A stretch of 64,000 nt of DNA from assembly GCF_014204865.1 (NCBI RefSeq), contig NZ_JACHMG010000001.1, forward strand, positions 992,001 to 1,056,000. The letters are read 5' to 3'. This stretch comes from Amycolatopsis jiangsuensis. Its GTDB lineage: Bacteria > Actinomycetota > Actinomycetes > Mycobacteriales > Pseudonocardiaceae. Every line of letters begins with the position of its first letter. Position 1 is the first letter of the stretch. The notes beneath the pieces are model-generated. The model was not told where the DNA came from. It saw nothing but the letters and a program-made list of their open reading frames with translations, and searched no databases. Both the position numbers and the translations under genes were made by a program. Below are positions 36,906 to 45,520 of the stretch, in pieces.

Positions 36906-38119
36906 TAGGCACCCTCCCCGGCCGGTGCCCTCCGCAGCCGCGGCAGGCGCATACCGTTCCCCGCCCAGCGCCGTGCCCGCGACGACACCGCCGAGACGAG
37001 CGCTTCGAGCGGGCCGCGTCCGGCGGTGGCCCGCCAGCCCAGCCCGATCAGCAGCACCGCGACGGCCTGCACCACGTATCCGGTGCCCGGACCGTAGACG
37101 TCATAGGCGGAATTGATGAACATGATGTGCGCGGTGTAAAGCGTGAGCGTCATGCTCCCCGCCGCGGCAAGCGGTTTCTGGACGACGCCGATGATCCGCC
37201 GCGGCCACTTCGCGGTCACCTGCCCGGCCAGCAGCATCAGGCCCAGCAGGGCGACGGCCGTGCCAATGGTACTCAGCAGGTCGGGCGGAGTGCTGGTGTG
37301 CGGCGAGTCGACGGCCAGCCACCACCAGCTCACGGTGGGGACCGTGCCATCGCCGCCGAGGGCGAGCACCTCCTGGGTCTCGGGTCCGGTCAGGATGCTC
37401 TGCGGGATCGTGGCCTGGATCTGCGTCAGCCCGCCGTAGTGGTGCAGCAGGACCCAGGACGCCGTGATCGCCGCGACCGCGAGGGCGCTCCCGCCGGCCA
37501 CCAGCCAGGCCGCGACCCTGACGCGGGCGAGCGTCAGCCGGCCGACGAAGATTCCGGCGCACAGATAGGTCATCCACGGCAGCGCCGGGTACTCACCGGT
37601 GAGCGACAGCTCGGACAGCAGGCCCACCGGGTCGTGCAGCAGATAGCCGAGCGTCGGATTGTCCAATGTGGCCGGTGGCAGCCGCGCCAGCGCGAAGTGG
37701 CTCAGCACCGGTACGCCGCCCGCGAGCAGCCCGCCGGTGACCGCGACCGCCCAGGTCGGCAGGAACACCACCGGGATGGCGAGCAGGAACATCACCGCGT
37801 AGTACGGCAGGATCACCGCGCCCAGCGAGGAATCGGTGTAGCCGAGCGCCAGCCCGATCGCGAGGATGGTCACGGCCCGGGCGACGAGCGCGGCGGCGGT
37901 CGGCAGCCCGTCGGCCACGCGAACCCGGCGGCGGCCGGTCAGGAACGCGATGCCGACTCCGGCCAGCACCGCGAACGTCGCCGCCGCCCGGCCGCCGAAG
38001 ACGGCGAACGACCAGGTCGGATTGCCCTGCCCGTCGGACTCGTACAGTGAGTGCACGGCCATCATGCCGAGCAACGCGATCCCGCGCGTGGCGTCGACGC
38101 CGGTGAGCCGCGCCTTCAC
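36905..38119 (-). CDS. Multi-pass membrane acyltransferase-like protein (YeiB/DUF418 or HGSNAT type)
   Basis: A 404-residue membrane protein with ten or so hydrophobic segments. It begins RLTGVDATRGIALLGMMAVHSLYE, the arginine-histidine opening shared by YeiB/DUF418 and heparan-glucosaminide acetyltransferase-like families. A late segment LTLYTAHIMFI also fits. Such proteins move acyl groups across or at the membrane. The GTG start overlaps the upstream BPL_N gene stop and the TAA stop overlaps the downstream ATG, so it is embedded in the NRPS operon. It may modify the NRPS product during export. Confidence 0.75.
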   Translation of the reverse strand: MKARLTGVDATRGIALLGMMAVHSLYESDGQGNPTWSFAVFGGRAAATFAVLAGVGIAFLTGRRRVRVADGLPTAAALVARAVTILAIGLALGYTDSSLGAVILPYYAVMFLLAIPVVFLPTWAVAVTGGLLAGGVPVLSHFALARLPPATLDNPTLGYLLHDPVGLLSELSLTGEYPALPWMTYLCAGIFVGRLTLARVRVAAWLVAGGSALAVAAITASWVLLHHYGGLTQIQATIPQSILTGPETQEVLALGGDGTVPTVSWWWLAVDSPHTSTPPDLLSTIGTAVALLGLMLLAGQVTAKWPRRIIGVVQKPLAAAGSMTLTLYTAHIMFINSAYDVYGPGTGYVVQAVAVLLIGLGWRATAGRGPLEALVSAVSSRARRWAGNGMRLPRLRRAPAGEGA

Positions 38120-38784
38120 CGGCCGCTCGCCATCACGGCGTCGACCAGTTCGTGCGCGGCCGGGTGGCTCGATGCGGGCACCGCGAGGCCGGCGTCGGTG
38201 AACCAGTCCTCGGTGGCCTCCGGATGCGGCCCGGCCACGCCGACCCGGCCGGCACCGAACGGCGTGGCCAGCGCGGCGATCCGGCCGTTGCGGTAGGTCG
38301 CGACGATGTCCGCCTCGGCGCCCTCGTGCAGCCAGAAGTACGGGCCGTCCTGGAAGAACAGCGTCCGGCGCCGGCCACGCCAGTGCACGTCGATCAAGGC
38401 GTCGCCGTCGGTGTCCAGTTCGGTCCCGGCGGAGTCGATGTACTGGTCGGTGTCCCCGGGCAGCAGGCCGAACCCGGGCGTCGCGCCGGCGAGGTAGCCG
38501 CCGAGGCAGAACCCGAGGTAGCGGCCGCCGCGGTGGACGAACGCGCGGAGCTCGTCGCGATGTCCGCGCAACTGCTTGAAGGCCTTCTTCACCGTGCCGC
38601 CGCCCGGCTGCGCGTACAGCGTGGCGGCGTCCAGTGTGGACTGTCCGAGCGGGATCCGTTCGCGGGGGCCGACGTAGCGGACGTCGAAGTCCCACGGGCT
38701 TTCCCGGAGGACCCCGGCGACCGCCTCCGGACAACCGTCGAGGGTGGCGGGTCCGCGGTACACGAGGGCGAGTGGCCGGTTCAC
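38116..38784 (-). CDS. Cytoplasmic BPL_N / class-I amidotransferase-like protein
   Basis: A 222-residue protein without signal peptide, closely related to the Tat-exported protein at 36162 (shared LALVYRGPA, CPEAVA, LYAQPGGG, YLGFCLGGYLAG, PGDTDQYI, FFQDGP or YFQDGP, VGPHPEA). The putative triad is Cys93, His187 and Glu189. The GTG start overlaps the NRPS stop (GTGA) and its stop overlaps the acyltransferase-like gene. BPL_N domains are poorly understood; an amidase, peptidase or acyl-transfer role on the NRPS product is inference. Confidence 0.78.
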   Translation of the reverse strand: MNRPLALVYRGPATLDGCPEAVAGVLRESPWDFDVRYVGPRERIPLGQSTLDAATLYAQPGGGTVKKAFKQLRGHRDELRAFVHRGGRYLGFCLGGYLAGATPGFGLLPGDTDQYIDSAGTELDTDGDALIDVHWRGRRRTLFFQDGPYFWLHEGAEADIVATYRNGRIAALATPFGAGRVGVAGPHPEATEDWFTDAGLAVPASSHPAAHELVDAVMASGR

Positions 38785-41700
38785 GAGGCCGCTCCCGCCG
38801 CGGCGAGCCCCTGTGCCGGAATGCCGTGCCAGCTCGTCCTGGCGGGCAACTGCTCACCCTTCATCAGCAGGGACAGCGAACCCAGCGAGACCTGCTCGCC
38901 GACCACGGAGTCGTACAGCACGATCGCGCGGGTACCGACTGTCGCACCAGGTTCCACGGTCACGTGCGACATCTTCATCACGCGGTCCTCGAACAGGTGG
39001 GTCTGCAACGAGGATTCCGTGCCGACACAGGCGTCGTCGCCGATCCGGACGAGGTCGAACTCGGTCAGGTAGGTGGTGCCGATCCAGGTCCGGTGGCCCA
39101 CCGACACCCCGAACCAGCGCAGCAGCGCGGGCAGGAACGGCGTGCCGACGAGCATTTCCAGCCCGGCCGGGACCGCCGCGGCCTCGTAGAGCCCGGTGAC
39201 GAATTCGGCGCGGCGCACGAACCGGCTCCACAGGGGTTCGACGCGCGGCCGGTAGCTGCCGATGAGATTGCGTTTGGTGGCCGCGCAGAATCCGATCACC
39301 GCGAGGCTCGCCGCGATCGCCACGACCGGTGAGACGAACGCCGGGATCGGCAGGTAGTTGCCCTGCGCCAGACTGGACAGCACGAGCAGGTACAGGTAGA
39401 AGCTCATGCCGAGCAGTGCGGCGGGCAGGGTGGCGCGGCAGAACTCGATCGCCAGCCGGTGCGCGACGACCCGCCGCGGCGGCCGGAACGTCTGCTCCTC
39501 CGGGAACGAGCCGCTGTCCTGGCGCCGCGGCAGGTGCATCGCCGGCGAGCCGAGCCACGAGGTGCCCTCCGGTACCCCGTCGTGCGGTGGAACCGTGCTG
39601 ACGCCGACGAGGGAACCGTCGCCGAGGCGGGAGCCGGAAGGGACGAACGCGGCGTTGCCGATGAACGCCCGGCTGCCCACCGACGTCGGCAGGAACGTCA
39701 TCCGTCCGTTGGCGAACGTCGCGCAGCCGACGCTGGCCATGTCGGCGACGAAGCTTTCCTGGCCCAGGGTCAGCAGGTCCGGGTCGAGGTGGGCGGCGGT
39801 GGAGACCTCGGCACGGCGGCCGATGTGCGCGCCGAGCAACCGCAGCCACGGCGTCGTGTAGAGCGTGGCGTACAGCGAGTTCGTGAACAGGAGGCTGAAT
39901 TCCAACAGCTTGTCCGAGATCCACTTGCGCACGCCGAGCCAGCTCCGCACCGGGTGGACGCCGACCGGAACGCGGGGGAGTACCAGCCGTTTCCCGAGCG
40001 CGACGACCACGCACACGGTGAGCACGAAGACCGGGCCCGCGGCCAGCGTGGCGAGGAGTCCGGCGAGCACCCCGTAGTTCAGCAGCGCCCACCAGACCAG
40101 CGCGACCCCGGGGACGATCATGGCGATCGCGCCGATCTCCAGGCCGAGCAGCCCGGCGGCCGCGGCGAGGTAGTGGTCGGCCCGCCAGCCGTGCAGTCTG
40201 CCCCTCGCGGCCAGCATGGCTTCCGCGGCCGGTTCGAGCTCCGCGGCCGGTGCGGCGGGCGAGCCGCTCCGGCGCTGTCCGGCGTGGATCGTGCCGCCCT
40301 CACCGAGTACCGACTGCTCACCGAGCGCGGCTCCGGCCGCCAGCGTCGTCCCGGGTTCGAGGACGGAGTTCGCCCCGACGAAGGCACCGGCCCCGATGGT
40401 GATCGGTGCCACGGTGACCCAGCCGTCGGCGACCCGCCACGGCCGCAGCACCACGCCGTAGCCGACCGAAGCGTTGCGGTCGATGCGCACCAGCGCCGGC
40501 AGGGTGATCGAACTGGTCGCGATCGTGGTGCGGCCGCCGACCCGAGCGCCGAGCACCCGCAGATAGGCCGGCATCAGCGGGGAACCGCTGACCACCGGCA
40601 GCGGCCCGACGGCGAGCACGAGATCCAGCAGCCACAGCCGCAGATAGGTCGGTCCCCACAGCCGGTAGCGGCCCGGCCGGATCCCGGCGGCCAGCGGACG
40701 GGCCAGCAGCAGCGGCACCAGCCAGCGCACGCCCAGGTAGCTGATCAGGATCGCGGCCAGCAGCTGCACGAGCACCGGCACCGAGACCTCACCGTCGTTC
40801 TGGGTGTACACATAGGACACCGGGAGCGTGATGACCAGGAGCAGCAGGTAGATCGCGACGAGTTGGATCGCGCCGGCGGCACCGATGCGCCGCCGGCGAT
40901 GCCGGATCGGCGCCGGGCGCGCGGCCACCTCGGCCGGTGCGGTCCCGGAGTCCGCGCTCAGCGCGGCCATCCCGCGGACGGTGGGGTGCGCGTAGAGGTC
41001 GCGCACGGCGGTGTTCGCCCCGGCGGGATGCTGCCGCAGCGCCGAGACCACCCGTGCCGCCAGCAGCGAGTGCCCGCCGAGGTCGGCGAAGAAATCCGCT
41101 TCGACGGAGAGACTGCTCTCCTCGATGCCGAACACCTGGGCCCAGGCAGCGCGCACCCGGACTTCACTTTCGTTCGCGGGCACCACGACCGGACCGCCGG
41201 CCGACGCCAGCCGACGCCCGCTCGGCGCCGGGAGCCGCGACCGGTCCACCTTGCCGCTGGGCATGACCGGCAGCGCGGGAAGGAAGTCGAGGTAGCCGGG
41301 GACCATGTAGCCGGGCAGGCGGTCGCGGGCCGCCGAGTGCAGCCGGCCGATCAGATCGTCGTCCTCATTTCCGGTCGCGGACACGACGTAGGCGACCAGC
41401 TCGGGATCGCCGTCCTCGGTCACCGGCTTCATCGCGGCCACCGCCTCGGCGATGTCCGGGTCCTCCATCAGCACGCTTTCGATCTCTCCGAGATCCACGC
41501 GGTGACCACGGATCTTGACCTCCGCGTCGGCGCGGCCCAGGTATTCGACCTCGCCGCCGGCGGTCCAGCGGCCGAGGTCCCCGGTGCGGTACAGCCGTCC
41601 GCCGGGCGGGGCCAGCGCGTGCTCGATGAACCGGTCCGCGGTCAGGTCCGGGCGCCCGGCGTAGCCGCGGGCGACGCCCGGACCGCCCAGGCAGATCTCG

Positions 41701-42812
41701 CCGATCTCCCCGTCCGGCACCGGCTCGCGATCCTCGTCGAGCAGGACGACGGAGTACGTCGGCAGCGGCCTGCCGATGGTCACCGGCCGGCCGGGCAGCA
41801 GCTCACCCCAGGTCGCGGTGACGGTGGCTTCGGTCGGGCCGTAGGTGTTGAGGATCCGGCGGCCGGGACGGCTCCAGCGTTCGACCAGCTGGGCCGGGCA
41901 GGCTTCGCCACCGACCAGGATGCCGCGCAGCAGCGGGAGGTCCCGCGGGATCGTGGCGAGCAGGGTGGGCACGCAGTAGAGCATCGTGACGCGGGCCTGT
42001 TCGAGGAAACCGGCCAGCTCGGCGCCGAGGCGGCGGGAGTCGTTCGGACCGGCCACCAGCGTCGCGCCGGCCGACCAGGTGGGCCAGATCTCCTCGATGG
42101 AGAAGTCGAACGAGATGGTCATGCCCTGGTAGACCCGGTCGGTCTCGCGCACGTCGTAGATCCGCGGGACGACGTCGAGGAAGTTCGTGATGCTCGACTG
42201 CCCGACCTCGACGCCCTTGGGCCGGCCGCTGGAACCGGAGGTGTAGATGACGTAGGCGACCGGATCGTCGGCGCCGTCGGGCTCAGGACGGTGTGCCGGG
42301 GCCGCGGCGAGTTCGGCGGCCGCGGTGTCCAGTTCCAGCACCGCGCAGCCGACCCCGGCCGCCCGCACCGCGTCGGCGGCCAGGTCCGCGGTCGTGAGCA
42401 GCAGGTCGACGCCGGCGTCCTCGGTGAGGTAGGCGATGCGGTCCGGCGGCGAGGCCGGGTCGATCGGCACGAAGGTGCCGCCGGCCTTTCCGACGGCCAG
42501 CAGTGCGGCATACGTGTCGAACGAACGCCGCAGCAGGATGGCGATCCGGGCGCCGGTGCCGCACCGGCCGAGCAGCAGGTGCGCCAGCCGGTTCGCCCGG
42601 GTCTCCAGTGCGGCGTAGGTGAGAGTGCGGCCCTCGCAGTCGACCGCGACCGACTCCGGGACCCGGTCCGCCGACGCTTCGAAGACGTGGTGCAGCCGCC
42701 GTGTGCCGGGGCTTCGGAGAATGTCCGGGACATCGGGAACGAGCGTGGGGGTGCGAATGTCCAGATCCGGGGTGAGTTCCGCCCCGGCGATTCCCTGATG
42801 CACGAAACTCAT
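38781..42812 (-). CDS. Pls-like single-module NRPS with membrane and hexapeptide-repeat terminal domain
   Basis: A 1343-residue synthetase. Domains: adenylation ~40-530 (A3 TSGSSGRPKG 191-200, YRTGDLGRW, PSGKVDR with Lys521), carrier ~545-615 (LGGHSL, Ser582), then ~645-1343 with membrane segments alternating with three left-handed beta-helix blocks (~760-860, ~1000-1100, ~1225-1330). This matches the NRPS terminal domain of poly-epsilon-lysine synthetase (Pls), which joins amino acids without a condensation domain. The adenylation pocket reads D236 F237 E240 Y279 L299 G301 T323 V331 T332 K521; the acidic E240 suits a basic amino acid. The ATG overlaps no upstream gene; a hairpin precedes it. 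Confidence 0.85.
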   Translation of the reverse strand: MSFVHQGIAGAELTPDLDIRTPTLVPDVPDILRSPGTRRLHHVFEASADRVPESVAVDCEGRTLTYAALETRANRLAHLLLGRCGTGARIAILLRRSFDTYAALLAVGKAGGTFVPIDPASPPDRIAYLTEDAGVDLLLTTADLAADAVRAAGVGCAVLELDTAAAELAAAPAHRPEPDGADDPVAYVIYTSGSSGRPKGVEVGQSSITNFLDVVPRIYDVRETDRVYQGMTISFDFSIEEIWPTWSAGATLVAGPNDSRRLGAELAGFLEQARVTMLYCVPTLLATIPRDLPLLRGILVGGEACPAQLVERWSRPGRRILNTYGPTEATVTATWGELLPGRPVTIGRPLPTYSVVLLDEDREPVPDGEIGEICLGGPGVARGYAGRPDLTADRFIEHALAPPGGRLYRTGDLGRWTAGGEVEYLGRADAEVKIRGHRVDLGEIESVLMEDPDIAEAVAAMKPVTEDGDPELVAYVVSATGNEDDDLIGRLHSAARDRLPGYMVPGYLDFLPALPVMPSGKVDRSRLPAPSGRRLASAGGPVVVPANESEVRVRAAWAQVFGIEESSLSVEADFFADLGGHSLLAARVVSALRQHPAGANTAVRDLYAHPTVRGMAALSADSGTAPAEVAARPAPIRHRRRRIGAAGAIQLVAIYLLLLVITLPVSYVYTQNDGEVSVPVLVQLLAAILISYLGVRWLVPLLLARPLAAGIRPGRYRLWGPTYLRLWLLDLVLAVGPLPVVSGSPLMPAYLRVLGARVGGRTTIATSSITLPALVRIDRNASVGYGVVLRPWRVADGWVTVAPITIGAGAFVGANSVLEPGTTLAAGAALGEQSVLGEGGTIHAGQRRSGSPAAPAAELEPAAEAMLAARGRLHGWRADHYLAAAAGLLGLEIGAIAMIVPGVALVWWALLNYGVLAGLLATLAAGPVFVLTVCVVVALGKRLVLPRVPVGVHPVRSWLGVRKWISDKLLEFSLLFTNSLYATLYTTPWLRLLGAHIGRRAEVSTAAHLDPDLLTLGQESFVADMASVGCATFANGRMTFLPTSVGSRAFIGNAAFVPSGSRLGDGSLVGVSTVPPHDGVPEGTSWLGSPAMHLPRRQDSGSFPEEQTFRPPRRVVAHRLAIEFCRATLPAALLGMSFYLYLLVLSSLAQGNYLPIPAFVSPVVAIAASLAVIGFCAATKRNLIGSYRPRVEPLWSRFVRRAEFVTGLYEAAAVPAGLEMLVGTPFLPALLRWFGVSVGHRTWIGTTYLTEFDLVRIGDDACVGTESSLQTHLFEDRVMKMSHVTVEPGATVGTRAIVLYDSVVGEQVSLGSLSLLMKGEQLPARTSWHGIPAQGLAAAGAAS

Positions 42813-42816
42813 GCCC

Positions 42817-42853
42817 CTCGATGGTGAAAACCTGGATGACTGTCACCATCGAG
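42817..42853 (-). promoter_or_regulatory. Perfect 11-bp inverted repeat next to the NRPS ribosome site
   Basis: CTCGATGGTGA (42817-42827) and TCACCATCGAG (42843-42853) with a 15-base spacer. In the NRPS mRNA the second arm ends in GAG of GAGGGG, four bases before the ATG, so a hairpin would partly occupy the ribosome site. It could equally be a DNA operator. Confidence 0.65.
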
Positions 42854-42990
42854 AATTGCTTCGGCGATGTTACGCCGAGAGAAAATTTCCCACTGCTGCG
42901 GAATGGTACTTCGGGAGTTTGCCCCGGAAAACTCTCGATCGGACCGGTCGCGGAACGTGACAGTTCACGCTGTCGCACGCCTTCGGCGAA

Positions 42991-43020
42991 TGGTGTTCTG
43001 TCCTGAATTCCGGAACACCA
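42991..43020. promoter_or_regulatory. 8-bp inverted repeat TGGTGTTC/GAACACCA
   Basis: The arms at 42991-42998 and 43013-43020 are perfect with a 14-base spacer. The site sits ~180 bases before the NRPS start and ~160 bases after the end of the membrane-protein gene, so terminator or operator are both possible. Confidence 0.4.
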
Positions 43021-43181
43021 GGAGAGCGGTAAGGGCATAAAAGCAGGTGCGCGCGACCGGTGCGTGCATTCGGTGAATCGGCTGTGAATGCGTTCAGTGA
43101 CCGGCCGCGGTCCGCCGGCGGCGCGGGACGGGAGACGACGGTGGGGAAGGTCACCGCCGCGCCGCCTCGCGCCGCGTGCGC

Positions 43182-43670
43182 TCAGCCGCCGGAACCGCTG
43201 CGCGGCTGCTTCGCCAGGCGGACGCCGGCGGCGAGCAGGGCGAGGCAGGCCGTGCCGGCGAAGAGATTGCCGTCGATGCCGAGGACCTTGCGGTTCGGTA
43301 GCGCCGCGAATTCCTCGTCGACGACCGCGGTACCGGGGAACAGGGTGGCGCCGTACATGCCCAGCCAAGGCGTGGACAGCAGCGCGGCGGCCACCCTGAG
43401 GTTGCGGTCGGGGTCACCCTTGTCCGACGTCAGGAGTTTCAGCCCGGTCCCGCCGAGGAGCCCGCACATGACGATGTACTGGGCGTTGTGGAATTTCGCG
43501 TGGGCAGGCCAGCGCGGATTGCGCTGGTGCTGGCGCGCGGTCGCGGGCACGAGGAAGTCCGCGGCGAGCGCGCCGCCGGTGGTCACCACGCCTGCCAGGC
43601 CGACGAGTACCCGGCCGGCGCGTGCGCGGCCGCGCCGGGAACCGATGCGTTGCGATACGTTTCCGATCAT
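43182..43670 (-). CDS. Hypothetical membrane protein
   Basis: A 162-residue protein with about four hydrophobic segments: ~20-38, ~66-80, ~90-110 and ~138-152. The motif NPRWPAHAKFHNAQYIVM (~50-67) is a conserved-looking His-rich stretch seen in small actinobacterial membrane proteins, but I cannot name the family. It starts at the ATG at 43670; in-frame codons further upstream are open but Pro/Arg-rich and unlikely to be protein. It precedes the NRPS control region on the same strand, separated by 369 bases, and is probably independent. Confidence 0.65.
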   Translation of the reverse strand: MIGNVSQRIGSRRGRARAGRVLVGLAGVVTTGGALAADFLVPATARQHQRNPRWPAHAKFHNAQYIVMCGLLGGTGLKLLTSDKGDPDRNLRVAAALLSTPWLGMYGATLFPGTAVVDEEFAALPNRKVLGIDGNLFAGTACLALLAAGVRLAKQPRSGSGG

Positions 43671-43864
43671 GATCGCCAGCAGAACACCTCGAGTCGGCTG
43701 GAGGTCAAGCCCTTCCCGGCGCGTGAGCCCACGCCCGTGCGGGTGAGGGCAGCCGGAGCCTGCGGCCGGCCTGATGCGGCGCGGCCGCGAGCACTGCGGC
43801 AACCTGCCTGGTCTGCCTGCCGAGGTGACGGTGCCGGGTTGCTGCACCGAGATAGCTCACCGAG

Positions 43865-44425
43865 CTACTGGGACCAGAGCGAACGCACGGCCTCGGGAAA
43901 ACCGCCGACTGCTCGTGGACCGAACAGCGCGAGGTTGAACAGGAAGCCCGGCAGCAGCGAGAGGAGCACCTGGGCTTCGGCGGGCGTCCTGTGCCGCTCG
44001 CCGAGGTGACCGGCCAGGTCCTCGGTCATCCGGACGGTGGCCGCCTCGAGTCGTCCGGCCAGCCGCGGATCGCGCAGCGCCTCGGACCAGACCATGACCG
44101 CCATGGTGGCCAGGTCCCGGTCGCGATGCCGCTGTGTCACCGCTTCCAGCAGTTCCGCCAGCACCTCGCCGATTTCCCGTCCCGGCCGGGCCAGGGCGGT
44201 GCGCAGAACCGCGGCGACGTCGTCGAGGTTCTGCGTGGCGACGCCCGTGATCAAGTCCTCCTTCCTGGGGAAGTACCGGTAGACCGCGCCCGCCGATTTG
44301 CCCGCTTCGGTGAAGACGTCCTGCATCGACGTGCGGTGGAAGCCGTTGCGGACGAAGCAGCGGCGCGCGGCGTCCAGGATCGTGGCGCGCTGGTCGTCCT
44401 TGTACTGCTCGCTCACCCGGGGCAT
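43865..44425 (-). CDS. TetR family regulator
   Basis: A 186-residue repressor with HTH RATILDAARRCFVRNGFHRTSMQDVFTEAGKSAGAVYRYF (~13-51) and a helical ligand domain. It is divergent from the SMP-30-like gene with an 83-base gap containing an AT-rich CTACTTTAACAAAAAGC stretch that suits an operator or promoter. It probably controls that neighbour. The start is the ATG at 44425, with GGAGGG upstream. Confidence 0.87.
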   Translation of the reverse strand: MPRVSEQYKDDQRATILDAARRCFVRNGFHRTSMQDVFTEAGKSAGAVYRYFPRKEDLITGVATQNLDDVAAVLRTALARPGREIGEVLAELLEAVTQRHRDRDLATMAVMVWSEALRDPRLAGRLEAATVRMTEDLAGHLGERHRTPAEAQVLLSLLPGFLFNLALFGPRAVGGFPEAVRSLWSQ

Positions 44426-44508
44426 GCCGCCCTCCCTCCGCTTGACGTCCGGACCGCCGCAGCCTACTTTAACAAAAAGCGGATGTCCGTCCTCGTTTGG
44501 AGCTCGTC

Positions 44509-45468
44509 ATGCCGATGACCGCCGTCCCGGCCGTCACCCTGACGCCGGTCGCGTTCTTCCCGCAGCAGTACTTCCCGGAGAACCTCGCCGTCCGCGAGGA
44601 CGGATCGGTGCTGGTCACCGTGGTGCTGCAGAAGGAGCTGTGGCTGGTCGCCGAACAGGGGCCGGTGCTGATGCACCGCTTCGACCATCCGGTGACCGGG
44701 ATCGCCGAGGTGGAGCCGGACGTCTTCGTGCTCAGCCTCACCGAGCCCTACAGCGGCCACGAAGCACAGCTGGTACGGCTGGACCTGAACGGCTGGGTGC
44801 CCGGCGGGCCGGTTGCCCCGGAGGTCGTGCTGACCTTCACCGACGACCGGGTCCGCGGGCTCAACGGGAGCTGCCTGCTCGGACGGGGCGTGCTCGCGAT
44901 CGCGGACTGCTTCGCCGGCCTGATCTGGCGGGTGGATCTCGATGCGGACGAGGTGAGGGCGAGAGTCTGGCTGGCGCACGACACCATGGCCGACGATCCG
45001 GACAGCGGGGTCCCGCCACCTCGGCAGCCCGGGGTGAACGGAGTCCGCTACAGCGCCCGCACGGGATTCCTCTACTACACCTCGACAGCGCAGAAGGTGT
45101 TCATGCGGGTCCCGGTGGACCCCGCGACCCTGGACCCGGCCGGGCCCGCGGAGTTCGTCGCCGCGATCGACAACGCCGACGATTTCTGTCTCGACGAGGG
45201 CGCCGGTTTCGCCTACGTCACCCGGCACCGGGCCAACACACTCGACCGTGTGCCCCTCGTTCCCCGGCGCGGCAGCCAGGTCCGCCACCTCGCCGGGGAC
45301 CCGTTCGACGCGACCATGACCGGCCCGTCCAGCGCCGCCTGGGGACGCGGTGCCGGCGAGCACGGGCGCGTGCTGTACGTGACCACGGACGGTGGAACCA
45401 CCGCGCCGGTCGGCGGCGTCGTCCGGAATGCCGCACTGCTGCGCGTCGAACTACACCCGGCTGACTGA
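44509..45468 (+). CDS. SMP-30/gluconolactonase-like beta-propeller protein
   Basis: A 319-residue soluble protein whose repeated strands (ENLAVREDGSVLVTV, RGLNGSCLLGRGVLAIAD, GVNGVRYSARTGFLYYTST, AAWGRGAGEHGRVLYVTT) suit a six-bladed SMP-30/gluconolaconase/LRE-like propeller. No signal peptide is visible. The family hydrolyses lactones or binds small organics; metal residues cannot be assigned with certainty. The ATG at 44509 has GGAG six bases upstream. It is paired with a divergent TetR, so it is probably induced by its substrate. Confidence 0.7.
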   Translation: MPMTAVPAVTLTPVAFFPQQYFPENLAVREDGSVLVTVVLQKELWLVAEQGPVLMHRFDHPVTGIAEVEPDVFVLSLTEPYSGHEAQLVRLDLNGWVPGGPVAPEVVLTFTDDRVRGLNGSCLLGRGVLAIADCFAGLIWRVDLDADEVRARVWLAHDTMADDPDSGVPPPRQPGVNGVRYSARTGFLYYTSTAQKVFMRVPVDPATLDPAGPAEFVAAIDNADDFCLDEGAGFAYVTRHRANTLDRVPLVPRRGSQVRHLAGDPFDATMTGPSSAAWGRGAGEHGRVLYVTTDGGTTAPVGGVVRNAALLRVELHPAD

Positions 45469-45520
45469 GCCCGGCCGAACCGCCGTCACGACCGTCCACT
45501 CTGTACAGACGGCGCGATCC

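Larger units (their letters stand above)
42813..43181. other. 369-bp control region upstream of the NRPS operon
   Basis: No gene is seen. The region is richer in A+T than its surroundings and contains two strong inverted repeats (listed separately). It separates the NRPS operon from another minus-strand gene, so it should hold the operon promoter; no convincing -35/-10 pair was found. Confidence 0.5.

Noticed and set aside
39459..42827. 1122-residue plus-strand frame opposite the NRPS
   Set aside because: Antisense shadow with Arg/Gly/Asp/His-rich low-complexity sequence; the minus-strand NRPS has unmistakable motifs.
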